Positions 1-7,396 of a DNA stretch of 33,525 nucleotides are shown one piece after another. This DNA is from Burkholderiaceae bacterium. GTDB taxonomy: Bacteria; Pseudomonadota; Gammaproteobacteria; Burkholderiales; Burkholderiaceae_C. Below the pieces are notes generated by a model. That model saw only the letters and a program-made list of their open reading frames with translations. It made no database searches and was not told the origin of the DNA. Made by a program: the position numbers and the translations under genes. Position 1 is the first letter of the stretch. Each line of letters starts with the position of its first letter. The stretch covers positions 1-33,525 of the forward strand of contig JAIRVR010000015.1 in the NCBI GenBank assembly GCA_031253795.1, read 5' to 3'.

Positions 1-758
1 CAGAAGTAGGCCGAGGACACGGGGTGGCGGCCCGGGCCCAGCTGGGTGTCCCAGCCGCAGCGCGAGATGTGCATGCCGCCGCCGAAGACCTCGTGGATGT
101 CGCGCACCGTGAAGGCCACATGGTTCAGGCCCGCGTCCCTGGCCGGGCGTTGCAGCAGGAAGATGTCGTGGTGGCCGCCGTCGGGCGCGCAGCGCAGGAA
201 GGCGCCGCGCTCGGGGTAGCGGTCCGAGGCCGCGAAGCCGAAGTTCTCCACATAGAAGCGCTCGCAGGCCTGCACATCCTTGACGAAGAAAACCACATGG
301 CCGACCTCGATGGGCTGGGCGCGCTCGTAGGCCGGGCTGGCCTGGTCGATGCGGTCCTTGCGGCTCCAGGTGTTGTAGGCCGCGCTGTCCACCTGCACAT
401 CGCGCTTTTGCGTGACCTGCAGGCGCACCGACAGGCCGTTGGGGTCGGTGCAGCCAATGCGGCCCTGGCCCTGCGTGAAGCCCGGCAGCGCGGTGATGCG
501 GCTGGCGTACAGCGCGAGGTCGGCCTCGCTCTCCACGCCCCAGACCACTTCGCGCAGCGTGGGGCCGGCCTCGATGGCGGGCGGCAGGCCGGCATGGTCC
601 ATGGCGGCCACGATGACGCGGCAGCCGTTGAGGGTTTCGAACACCAGCCGATCGGCCTCCTCCTGCACCAGCGCCAGGCCCCAGTCGAGGAAGAAGCGGC
701 GGCAGGTCGCCAGGTCGTCCGCGCCGTAGGTGATTTCGTCTATGCCCAGTACGCTCAT
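1..758 (-). CDS. VOC-family protein, likely type I extradiol dioxygenase (C-terminus cut by window edge)
   Basis: 252 residues are visible; the C-terminus lies beyond the left edge. There are two vicinal-oxygen-chelate repeats, about residues 5-117 and 151 onward. The second has His154 (EVGHVVFFVKD) and His213 (LNHVAFTVRD), the positions of the first two iron ligands in two-domain type I extradiol dioxygenases (BphC/catechol 2,3-dioxygenase family). The third ligand, a Glu, would fall past the edge. The first domain lacks the His ligands, as usual for these enzymes. The ATG at 758 has a strong AAGGAG nine bases upstream and sits 9 bp after the aldehyde dehydrogenase stop, so it is the next operon gene. 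Known for the family: Fe(II)-dependent meta-cleavage of catechols. Inferred: ring cleavage in the pathway of this operon. Glyoxalase-like or other VOC activity remains possible. Confidence 0.85.
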   Translation of the reverse strand, partial: MSVLGIDEITYGADDLATCRRFFLDWGLALVQEEADRLVFETLNGCRVIVAAMDHAGLPPAIEAGPTLREVVWGVESEADLALYASRITALPGFTQGQGRIGCTDPNGLSVRLQVTQKRDVQVDSAAYNTWSRKDRIDQASPAYERAQPIEVGHVVFFVKDVQACERFYVENFGFAASDRYPERGAFLRCAPDGGHHDIFLLQRPARDAGLNHVAFTVRDIHEVFGGGMHISRCGWDTQLGPGRHPVSSAYF

Positions 759-767
759 GATCGCTCC

Positions 768-2243
768 TTAATTGGCCCAGGCCAGCGGGTGTTCGTTCAA
801 GCCCCAGTACATGCTCTTTTGCTCCATGTACTGCTGTATGCCCATGCGGCCCTTCTCGCGGCCCAGGCCGCTGTCGCGCCAGCCGCCGAAGGGCGTGGAG
901 ATGGAGAACTGCTTGTAGGTGTTGATCCAGACCGTGCCGGCCTGTACGGCGCGGCCCAGGCGCCAGGCGGCCTTGTAGTCGCGTGTCCAGATGCCGGCGG
1001 CCAGCGCATAGACGCTGTCGTTGGCCTGGGCGATGAGATCGTCCTCGTCGTCGAAGGGCATGGCCACGAGCACGGGACCGAAGATCTCCTGCTGGCAGAT
1101 CTGCCAGTCGTTGCGCACGCCGTCGATGATGGTCGGGCGGTAGTAGTAGCCGCGCTCGTAGTCGGCGCCCTCGGGCCGGTGGCCGCCCGTGAGCAGGCGC
1201 CCCCCCTCGGACAGGCCCAGCTGCACGTAGCGCTCGATGGATTCGCGGTGCCGGGCCGTGATCAGCGGCCCCATCTGCGTGCGCTCGTCGGCCGGATCGC
1301 CCACGCGCAGCGCGGCGGCCCTGGCCGTGAGACGCTCCATGAATTCGGCATGCAGGCTGCGCGCCACGAACAGGCGCGAGCCCGCGATGCACGACTCGCC
1401 CGAGGAACTGAAGATGCCGTAGAGCACGCCGTTGACGGCATGGTCGATGTCGGCATCGGCCAGTACCATGGTGGCCGACTTGCCGCCCAGCTCCAGCGAG
1501 ACCGGCATCATCTTGTCGGCCGCGATGCGCGCAATGTGCTTGCCGGTGGAGGTGCCGCCCGTGAACGACACGCGCTTGACCAGCGGGTGCTGGGTGATGG
1601 CGTCGCCGATCACCGAGCCACGACCCGGCAGCACGCTGACCATGCCCCGGGGCACGCCGGCCTCCTCGCAGATCTTCGCCAGCTCCAGCGCCAGCAGGGG
1701 CGTGGCCTCGGCGGGCTTGACGACCACGGCATTGCCGGCCGCCAGGGCGGGCGCCAGCTTCTGGGCCTCGCTGGCGATGGGCGAATTCCATGGCGTGATG
1801 GCCGCGACCACGCCCATGGGCTCATAGACGCTCATGGTCATGAAGTCGCCGCGCGAGGGGGTCAGTGCCTCCTCCATGGTCTCGCAGGCCGCGGCAAAGA
1901 ACTGGAAGGTGCCGGCGGCGCTGGCCACCAGGGCCCGCGTCTCGTTGATGGGCTTGCCGTTGTCCAGGCGCTGCAGCTGGGCCAGGGGCTCGGCCCGCTC
2001 GCGGATCAGCTGGGCCACGCGGTGCAGCACGGCGGCGCGCTCATGGGGCTTTTTCCGGGCCCAGCCGCTGGTGCGAAAGGCCTGGTCGGCCTTGCGGATG
2101 GCCTCGTCCACATCGGACAGGCTGGGCGCGCGCAGGCGGCCCACCACTTCGCCTGTGGCGGGGTAGAGCGTGGCGGATTCATCGCCACCGCCCAGGCGCC
2201 ATTCGCCGGCGATATTGATGGGAAGCAGTTCGGGTTGGGACAT
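768..2243 (-). CDS. NAD(P)-dependent aldehyde dehydrogenase
   Basis: 491 residues, full length for the ALDH superfamily. Visible catalytic elements: oxyanion Asn153 in PWNSP, cofactor Lys176 (VVKPAE), the nucleotide-binding turn FTGGTSTG near 227-234, general base Glu251 in LELGGK, nucleophile Cys285 in GESCIAG, and EIFGP at 386-390. The start has GGAGAG upstream (ACGGAGAGCCCAC before ATG) and follows the ThDP enzyme stop by 31 bp. Known: these enzymes oxidise aldehydes or semialdehydes to acids. Inferred: it oxidises the aldehyde released by the upstream ThDP-dependent decarboxylase, or a muconic-type semialdehyde from extradiol cleavage by the downstream VOC enzyme. The substrate cannot be read from sequence alone. 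Confidence 0.95.
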   Translation of the reverse strand: MSQPELLPINIAGEWRLGGGDESATLYPATGEVVGRLRAPSLSDVDEAIRKADQAFRTSGWARKKPHERAAVLHRVAQLIRERAEPLAQLQRLDNGKPINETRALVASAAGTFQFFAAACETMEEALTPSRGDFMTMSVYEPMGVVAAITPWNSPIASEAQKLAPALAAGNAVVVKPAEATPLLALELAKICEEAGVPRGMVSVLPGRGSVIGDAITQHPLVKRVSFTGGTSTGKHIARIAADKMMPVSLELGGKSATMVLADADIDHAVNGVLYGIFSSSGESCIAGSRLFVARSLHAEFMERLTARAAALRVGDPADERTQMGPLITARHRESIERYVQLGLSEGGRLLTGGHRPEGADYERGYYYRPTIIDGVRNDWQICQQEIFGPVLVAMPFDDEDDLIAQANDSVYALAAGIWTRDYKAAWRLGRAVQAGTVWINTYKQFSISTPFGGWRDSGLGREKGRMGIQQYMEQKSMYWGLNEHPLAWAN

Positions 2244-2274
2244 GTGGGCTCTCCGTTCTTGCGGTGCGGCGCGC

Positions 2275-3972
2275 TCAGCGTTGCGTGGTGGTGGCCGGGA
2301 TCTGGTCCAGCCTGTTCACGGGCGGCCCCGAGAACGTGGCCTTGAATCCGCCGATGGCGCGCATGTCGATCTCCAGCAGGAACGGCCCCTTCCTGGCCCA
2401 GGCTGCCTGCAGTACGGCCGGCAGTTCCGACAGGTCCTGCACGCGGGCATGGGGCAGGTGCAGGGAAGCGCACAGCTGGGCGTAGTCGGGCGTGTGCAGT
2501 TCCACATAGCAGCGGCGCCCGCCGTAGGAAGCGTCCTGGATGTTCTGGATGACGCCGTAGCGCTGGTCGTTCATCAGCACGATCAGGGTGTCGCACTCCT
2601 CCTGCACCAGGGTGGCGAGTTCGCCCAGGTTCAGGATGAAGCCGCCGTCACCGGCCAGGCCCAGGGTCTTGCGGCCCGACCCCGTCACCGCCGCACCCAC
2701 GGCCGCGCCGATGGCCATGGGCATGCCCATGCCGATGCCGCCACCCGTGGCGTGCACCCCGGCGTCGGGCGCGAACACGCGCAGCTCGCGGTTGCCCCAG
2801 GTGCTGTTGGAGACGGTCACGTCGCGCACCCAGTTGAAGTTGCGGCCCACCGTCTTTTGCAGTTCCTGCACCAGGGCGCTGTACGGGCCCAGGCCGTCGC
2901 GCATGGTGGCCACCGCCTCGTCGTGCACCTGGCGCAGATCGGCCAGCAGCTCGGGGTCGGCCCTGTAGCCGCGCGCCTCCAGCCGGTCGGCCAGGCCCGT
3001 GAGCGCCAGGGCCGCGTCGCCGCAGACAAAACCGTCGTCCGCATAGCAGCGGCCCTGCTGGGCGGCATCGATGTCGATGCGCAGCAGCGGACGCGGCAGC
3101 TTGAGCTCGTACTTCAGCGTTTCGTTGCTGCGCAGTCGCGTGCCCACGGCCAGCATGGCGTCGCAGCGCTGGTAGAAGGCCTCGACGGGCTTCTGGATGT
3201 TGTAGGCACCCAGCGAGGCCGGATCGTCCTCGGCCACGATGCCGCGGCCCTGGCCGGTGCTGACGATGCCAAAGCCCAGGGCCTTGAGCCGCTGCACGGC
3301 CGCACCCGCGTGGCGCGCCCCGCCGCCCAGCCACAGCAGCGGCCTGCGGGAGCGGGCCAGGGTGTCGGCCAGCGCGTCGAGCGCAGCCCCATTGGGGGCC
3401 AGCACGGCCACGGGCAGCGGCGACAGGTCGGCCGGCATGGGGATCACGCTTTGCTGGATGTCGATGGGAATCTCGACGCTGACCGGCCCCGTGGGCGCCG
3501 TCATCGCCGCCTGCACGGCGGCCTTGAGCGTGGACAGGCAGGTCTCGGCGCTGCGCACGCGAAAGGCCGCCTTGGACACGGCGCCCAGCATGGTCAGCTG
3601 GTCGGGCGCCTCGTGGATGTACGACAGCTTCTGGTCCAGGTACTGCGTTTCGATCTGGCCCGTGATGTGCAGCAGGGGCGTGCCGGCCGTGTAGGCCTCC
3701 ACCAGGCTGCCCGCGATGTTGCCGGCGGCCGGTCCCGTGCTGGTGATGCACACACCCAGGCTGGAGGTGGAGCGGGCGCAGGCATCGGCCATGTTGCCGG
3801 CACCGGCCTCGCCGCGCGCCATCACGAAGCGCACCCGGCCCCGCGCGTTCATCGCGTCGAGGATGGGCATGTTGTGGATGGAGATCACACCGAAGGCGGC
3901 CTGGACGCCGCAGTGCTCGAGGAACTCGGCAACGACGGCGCCGACGGTGATGTGGGATGCGGAAGATGTCAT
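2275..3972 (-). CDS. Thiamine-diphosphate-binding enzyme (benzoylformate decarboxylase/acetolactate synthase-like)
   Basis: 565 residues in the usual order: PYR domain (about 8-175) with catalytic Glu55 in ARGEAG, central FAD/CoA-like domain (about 195-335), and PP domain (about 370-545) with the ThDP/Mg motif GDG at 441-443 ending at Asn468 in VLMND. No FAD- or regulatory-subunit gene is nearby, so true acetolactate synthase (IlvB) is unlikely. The 2-oxoacid decarboxylase or carboligase branch fits better. The start has only a poor ribosome site, and 33 bp separate it from the SDR upstream, so coupling to the preceding gene is likely. Followed directly by an aldehyde dehydrogenase, it suggests a decarboxylate-then-oxidise pair (2-oxoacid to aldehyde to acid). 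The exact substrate is unknown. Confidence 0.9.
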   Translation of the reverse strand: MTSSASHITVGAVVAEFLEHCGVQAAFGVISIHNMPILDAMNARGRVRFVMARGEAGAGNMADACARSTSSLGVCITSTGPAAGNIAGSLVEAYTAGTPLLHITGQIETQYLDQKLSYIHEAPDQLTMLGAVSKAAFRVRSAETCLSTLKAAVQAAMTAPTGPVSVEIPIDIQQSVIPMPADLSPLPVAVLAPNGAALDALADTLARSRRPLLWLGGGARHAGAAVQRLKALGFGIVSTGQGRGIVAEDDPASLGAYNIQKPVEAFYQRCDAMLAVGTRLRSNETLKYELKLPRPLLRIDIDAAQQGRCYADDGFVCGDAALALTGLADRLEARGYRADPELLADLRQVHDEAVATMRDGLGPYSALVQELQKTVGRNFNWVRDVTVSNSTWGNRELRVFAPDAGVHATGGGIGMGMPMAIGAAVGAAVTGSGRKTLGLAGDGGFILNLGELATLVQEECDTLIVLMNDQRYGVIQNIQDASYGGRRCYVELHTPDYAQLCASLHLPHARVQDLSELPAVLQAAWARKGPFLLEIDMRAIGGFKATFSGPPVNRLDQIPATTTQR

Positions 3973-4005
3973 GTTCTGCGGGGAATCGTCTGGTGATCGG
4001 AGGCG

Positions 4006-4803
4006 TTACGCGTGCCGGGACAGGCCGCCGGACACGTCGATGTGGCTGCCTGTGGTGTAGGAGGACAGGGGCGTGGCGAGATAGAAGATGGCGCGCGCGG
4101 CTTCGTCCGGCGAGCCCAGGCGGCCCAGGGGAATGGATTTCTTGCGCGCCAGTTCGGCGCTCCAGGCATCCCAATCCTGGCTGCGGTCCTCGCGCGCCTC
4201 GAAGCGGCGACGCCACTGGCCAGACTCGATGAGGCCGACCAGGATGCCGTTGACGCGCACGCCCTTGGGCGCGAATTCGGTGGCCATGGAACGCACCAGG
4301 TTCTTGAGGCCGGCGCGCGCGGCCGAGGTCGCGACCATATGGGGCTCGGGCTGGGAGGCCAGCAGGGAGTTCACGCAGACGATGGCCGGCCGGTCCGTGC
4401 GTTCGAGCTGGGGCAGGAAGGCCCGCGTGGGGTGCAGCACGGAGAAGAACTTCAGGTGCAGCTCCTCGGTCCAGGCCGCATCGTCGGTGGAGGCAAAGGT
4501 CGAGACCCGGCCCTGGCCCGCGTTGTTGACCAGGATGGAAGCCGGACCCAGTGCGGCCTCGCTGTCCTGCGCGAAGCGCTGAACCTGGCCGGCGTCGAGC
4601 ACGTCGCACGCCTGGGCGAACAGGCGGGCTTGCGGATGGCGCTCGCGCAGCTGGCGCACGGCCTGCTCCAGGCGTTCGGCGCTGCGCCCGCACAGGGCCA
4701 CGCGCATGCCCTGCGACAGCAGCAGGTCCACCGTGGCCAGGCCTATGCCCGAGGAGCCGCCGGTGACGACGGCCGTGCCGTCCTTGAGATGAAGATCAAA
4801 CAT
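4006..4803 (-). CDS. SDR-family protein with substituted catalytic Tyr and Lys
   Basis: 265 residues with a classic SDR fold: TGGSSGIG at 14-21 (cofactor loop), NNAG at 93-96, and Ser146. The canonical YxxxK active site reads Thr159-x3-Arg163 (in the segment HMVATSAARAG), although Ser146 sits at the expected spacing of 13 residues. The two residues that normally transfer the proton are therefore both replaced. The frame is intact and an AGGAGG ribosome site precedes the ATG, so this is a maintained gene, not a wreck. It overlaps the IclR gene upstream by 8 bp and is translationally coupled to it. It may bind NAD(P)H but work differently, act with a partner, or be non-catalytic. Annotation as 3-oxoacyl-ACP reductase would be misleading. 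Confidence 0.9.
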   Translation of the reverse strand: MFDLHLKDGTAVVTGGSSGIGLATVDLLLSQGMRVALCGRSAERLEQAVRQLRERHPQARLFAQACDVLDAGQVQRFAQDSEAALGPASILVNNAGQGRVSTFASTDDAAWTEELHLKFFSVLHPTRAFLPQLERTDRPAIVCVNSLLASQPEPHMVATSAARAGLKNLVRSMATEFAPKGVRVNGILVGLIESGQWRRRFEAREDRSQDWDAWSAELARKKSIPLGRLGSPDEAARAIFYLATPLSSYTTGSHIDVSGGLSRHA

Positions 4804-5653
4804 GGCCGCCTCCTGCGCGCCGGGATGTGATGGAAAGCAGCGTGGCGGTCTGCGGCCGGTAGTTCAGCAGGCCCGACAGCTCGGCCGCCGCAGCGCGCAC
4901 GCCATCGATCAGTGCCTGGGCCCGGCCCTCTTCCACATGGGGAGCGGGCACGGTCGTGCCCAGGGCCGCGATGACGCGGCCGCTGTGGTCGCGCACAGGC
5001 GCGGCAATGGTGCAGATCGAGCTTTCATAGAAGCCTTCGCTGAACACATGGCCACGCTCACGGTCGGCCTCGACCAGATCGAACAGCTCCAGCACGGTGC
5101 CGGGGGTCCTGGGCGAATGCGCCTCCAGGTGTTCTTCGGGATAGAGGGCGCGCAACTCGGGCAGGGACAGGTCGCCCAGCAGCACGCGGCCCAGGGCCGT
5201 GGCATGGGCCGGCAGCCGCGTGCCCACGCGCACCGAACTGGTCAGCGGCGTGGGCGGCGTGACCTTGGCCACGTAGACGATGGAGCGCCCGTCGCGCACG
5301 ACGATGTTGCAGGGGAAGCGGATCTCCTCGCACAGCCTTGCGATCACGGGCTGGCCCAGCTCGGTCAGGTCCAGCGAGGACAGGAATTCAAAGCCCAGGC
5401 GCAGCACGGACAGGCCCAGGCGGTAGTCGTTTGCGCCATCGGCCCGCTGCAGAAAGCCCATGGCCTCCAGCGTGTTGAGCATGCGGAACACCGTGGCGCG
5501 CGGCAGCTGCAGGCGCCGTGCCAGTTCGGGTGCGCCCAGCGTGGCATTGCCGCGGCCGAACTCCTGCAGCAGGCGCAGGCCGCGCTCCAGCGCGGGCACC
5601 ATGTATTTGTCGGCGTTGCCGTCGGTGTTGTCGGAAGGGATGAGATCGGACAT
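4796..5653 (-). CDS. IclR-family transcriptional regulator (first copy)
   Basis: 285 residues. An N-terminal winged helix-turn-helix lies at about 17-78 (VPALERGLRLL, then PRATVFRMLNTLEAMGFL), followed by the IclR effector domain at about 90-265 with the family signature around GFYESSICTIAAPVRD. The ATG at 5653 was chosen over upstream frames because a GAGGG ribosome site lies just before it, the SDR stop is 11 bp away, and the preceding in-frame translation is SDR shadow. The gene sits inside the operon it probably controls. The second IclR protein (9124-9930) is a clear paralogue, sharing VPALERGLRLL, TVFRML, YRLGLSVLRLG and VRVG-RLPAHAT. The effector is unknown, probably a pathway intermediate. 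Confidence 0.95.
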   Translation of the reverse strand: MSDLIPSDNTDGNADKYMVPALERGLRLLQEFGRGNATLGAPELARRLQLPRATVFRMLNTLEAMGFLQRADGANDYRLGLSVLRLGFEFLSSLDLTELGQPVIARLCEEIRFPCNIVVRDGRSIVYVAKVTPPTPLTSSVRVGTRLPAHATALGRVLLGDLSLPELRALYPEEHLEAHSPRTPGTVLELFDLVEADRERGHVFSEGFYESSICTIAAPVRDHSGRVIAALGTTVPAPHVEEGRAQALIDGVRAAAAELSGLLNYRPQTATLLSITSRRAGGGHV

Positions 5654-5664
5654 GGCCGTCGCCC

Positions 5665-6435
5665 TCAGTTCATGACGAAGCCGCCGTTGACGGGGAGCAC
5701 CTGGCCGGTGACGAAGCGCGCGCCATCGGACAGCGCATAGGCCACGGCACCCGACACGTCCTCGGGACGCTGCTCGCGCTGCAGTGCGCGCTGGTCGATG
5801 TACAGGCGGTGGCGGTGCTCGGGCACGTACTCCGTGGCCTCCACCAGCACCAGGCCCGGGGCCACGGCATTGATGGTGATGCCGTCGGCGCCCAGCTCGC
5901 GCGCCATGGAGCGCGTCATGGCCATCACGGCGCCCTTGCTGGCCACGTAGGCCATCAGATTGGGGGCGCCCCACAGGGCCGTGTCGGACGCCAGGTTGAC
6001 GATGGCGCCCCGGCCGCTGTCGCGCAGCGCGGCACGGCAGGCGCGCGTCATCAGCCACACGCCGCGCACGTTCACGTTCATCACCTGGTCCCACTTGTCC
6101 AGGGAGATGTCATCCATGCCCTTGCCGCCCGAATCGGTCACGGCCGCGTTGTTGACCAGGCCGTCCAGGCCTCCCAGCGCCTGCACGGCCGATTGGGCGC
6201 AGCGCTCGATCGATGCCGGATCACCGGCATCCAGACCGAAGCCATGGGCCTCGAAGCCCTGCTCGCGCAGCCGGGCCACGGACTGGGCCAGCAGTGGCTC
6301 GCGCAGATCGGCCATGGCCACGCGGGCGCCCTGCTCGCAAAAGGACCGGGCAAACGCAAAGCCCAGTCCGCGCGCAGCGCCTGTGACCAGAATGCGGCGG
6401 CCGGCGAGCAGGCCTGTGGGGGGCGTGGTGTTCAT
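5665..6435 (-). CDS. SDR-family oxidoreductase
   Basis: 256 residues, typical classical SDR length. Cofactor loop TGAARGLG is at 18-25, NNAA at 95-98, and the intact catalytic triad is Ser150, Tyr163, Lys167 (AYVASKG). The C-terminal GQVLPVNGGF is the family ending. ATG at 6435 has GAGGA upstream (TTGAGGAAAGCC before ATG). This is the first gene of the leftward operon; a perfect inverted repeat 28-70 bp upstream is the likely control site. Known: NAD(P)-dependent oxidation or reduction of alcohols, ketones or cis-dihydrodiols. Inferred: the dehydrogenation step of the pathway, in contrast to the atypical SDR at 4006-4803. Confidence 0.93.
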   Translation of the reverse strand: MNTTPPTGLLAGRRILVTGAARGLGFAFARSFCEQGARVAMADLREPLLAQSVARLREQGFEAHGFGLDAGDPASIERCAQSAVQALGGLDGLVNNAAVTDSGGKGMDDISLDKWDQVMNVNVRGVWLMTRACRAALRDSGRGAIVNLASDTALWGAPNLMAYVASKGAVMAMTRSMARELGADGITINAVAPGLVLVEATEYVPEHRHRLYIDQRALQREQRPEDVSGAVAYALSDGARFVTGQVLPVNGGFVMN

Positions 6436-6462
6436 GGCTTTCCTCAATCGAAGGGGTCCAGC

Positions 6463-6505
6463 GTCTGTTTCATACTTGAAATGACACTTTTTTCTTGAAA
6501 CAGAC
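6463..6505. promoter_or_regulatory. Candidate IclR operator: 10+10 bp perfect inverted repeat
   Basis: GTCTGTTTCA (6463-6472) and TGAAACAGAC (6496-6505) are perfect inverted repeats separated by 23 bp. Nested within is TTTCA-TACT-TGAAA (6468-6481), a second palindrome sharing the left arm. The site is 28 bp upstream of the ATG of the first operon gene, which includes an IclR regulator. Operator assignment is inference. No convincing -35/-10 pair was identified. Confidence 0.55.
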
Positions 6506-6706
6506 ATGAGTTTAGGACCGATAGGGTGGCGAGCTATCAGGGAAAACACGGGGCTTGTCGGAAATGGGTGACCGAGGTGTGTCGGGGTGTGTTTTGGGGT
6601 GGGGTCTTTTTGGGATGGCCTTTGGGCTCTATGGATGAGCTCGAGGACTTGTTTGATGGCATGCTCGCCCCCGCGGGCAGAGGCCGGGTCTCGGCCCGGC
6701 AGCCGA

Positions 6707-6738
6707 CCTACTTTCTTATCGCGCGATAAGAAAGTAGG
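6707..6738. repeat. 32-bp perfect palindrome
   Basis: Left half CCTACTTTCTTATCGC (6707-6722) and right half GCGATAAGAAAGTAGG (6723-6738) are exact reverse complements with no spacer. In the other inverted copy the same CCTAC/GTAGG-like ends (about 7262-7312) bound a longer, different centre, so the ends of this hairpin are conserved and its loop is variable. Confidence 0.9.
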
Positions 6739-7003
6739 CAAAGAAACGCGCCCGAATGCCCGCGACCCCTGCGCTTCGCTCCGGGGCAACCTGCGTCGTG
6801 GCGCTTGCGGGGTTGCCGCAGAACTCGCTGCGCGCTGGCGCGCTCCGCTCAGACATGCTGCGGCTAGTCAGATGACGAAGCAGTCCTGTCCTTCGGCAGG
6901 ACTGCAACCCCGCAACCACCACGCCGCAGGCGCGTTCATACGGGGAGTTGGTGCGGGCCGTCGCTTCGCTCGGCCCCGGTTTGAAAGCGAGCGCAGCGAT
7001 GCT

Positions 7004-7052
7004 TTGGCTGTTGGCTGTTGGCTGTTGGCTGTTGGCTGTTGGCTGTTGGCTG
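7004..7052. repeat. Heptanucleotide tandem repeat, seven copies of TTGGCTG
   Basis: Seven exact TTGGCTG units run without interruption between the two inverted repeat copies. The unit is not a multiple of three and no gene crosses it. It is a simple-sequence tract likely to vary in copy number by slippage. Confidence 0.97.
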
Positions 7053-7396
7053 TCCAGCAGCCTTCCCCTTCTGCCCACGCCTGCGTTGGGCGGGATGCGG
7101 GGTGGCAAGCCTGCCGAAGGACAGGCTTGCTTCGTCATCTGACTCGCCGTGACTGTTTGAGTGGAGCGCGCAACGAGTTTCACGGCACACCCCGCATCCC
7201 GCCCAGCGCAGGTCGCCCGTAGCGAAGCGAAGGGTCGTGGGCAGTGGGGTCGCCTTTTCTTGGCCTACTTTTCTTCGGCCGGCGTACTGGTGGCGAAGCA
7301 AAAGAAAACAGGTCGGCCGCCGGGCCGAAACCCGGCCTCGAAAAACAACCACCCGGCAGGGTCAAAAACCCGTCAAGGCAAGGGCAAGATCAAAAA

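Larger units (their letters stand above)
6680..7339. repeat. Two inverted copies (about 235-245 bp) of an intergenic repeat element
   Basis: Copy A (6680-6914) and copy B (7096-7339, opposite orientation) align over their full length. Shared landmarks from the outer end: GAGGCCGGG, CGGCCCGGC, a CCTAC/GTAGG-bounded hairpin, a C-rich stretch with CTTCGCT, and a 49-bp inner block (6866-6914 against 7096-7144) matching at about 43 positions. Each inner block carries a 9-bp stem: GCAGTCCTG/CAGGACTGC in A and GCAAGCCTG/CAGGCTTGC in B. Both substituted positions are compensated, so pairing is kept. The arrangement resembles a REPIN-like or MITE-like doublet. No transposase is nearby. Confidence 0.75.
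6436..7396. other. 961-bp non-coding island between two minus-strand genes
   Basis: No reading frame here resembles a protein family; the frames present shift across the repeats. The left part (6436-6679) holds the operon promoter and a G/T-rich stretch (6540-6640) with no recognisable content. The right part holds the inverted repeat pair, the 32-bp palindrome and the heptamer repeat listed separately. Confidence 0.7.

Noticed and set aside
24-2345. 773-residue plus-strand reading frame opposite the VOC and ALDH genes
   Set aside because: Low-complexity Ala/Gly/His/Arg composition and full antisense overlap with well-recognised genes. It is a high-GC shadow, as are similar long frames at 2170-3996, 7244-9319, 9896-11485, 16447-18315 and 26068-27837.
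2275-3972. Acetolactate synthase large subunit (IlvB)
   Set aside because: No small subunit or branched-chain pathway gene is near, and the gene lies in a catabolic operon; the decarboxylase branch is preferred.
7004-7052. Possible CRISPR array
   Set aside because: The heptamer units are contiguous with no spacers and no cas genes are present.
6526-7352. Small frames within the repeat island (e.g. around 6716-7183 and 6936-7352)
   Set aside because: They cross the inverted repeats and the heptamer tract, change with copy, and match no family; the Gln/Pro/Thr/Asn-rich runs are just translated repeats.
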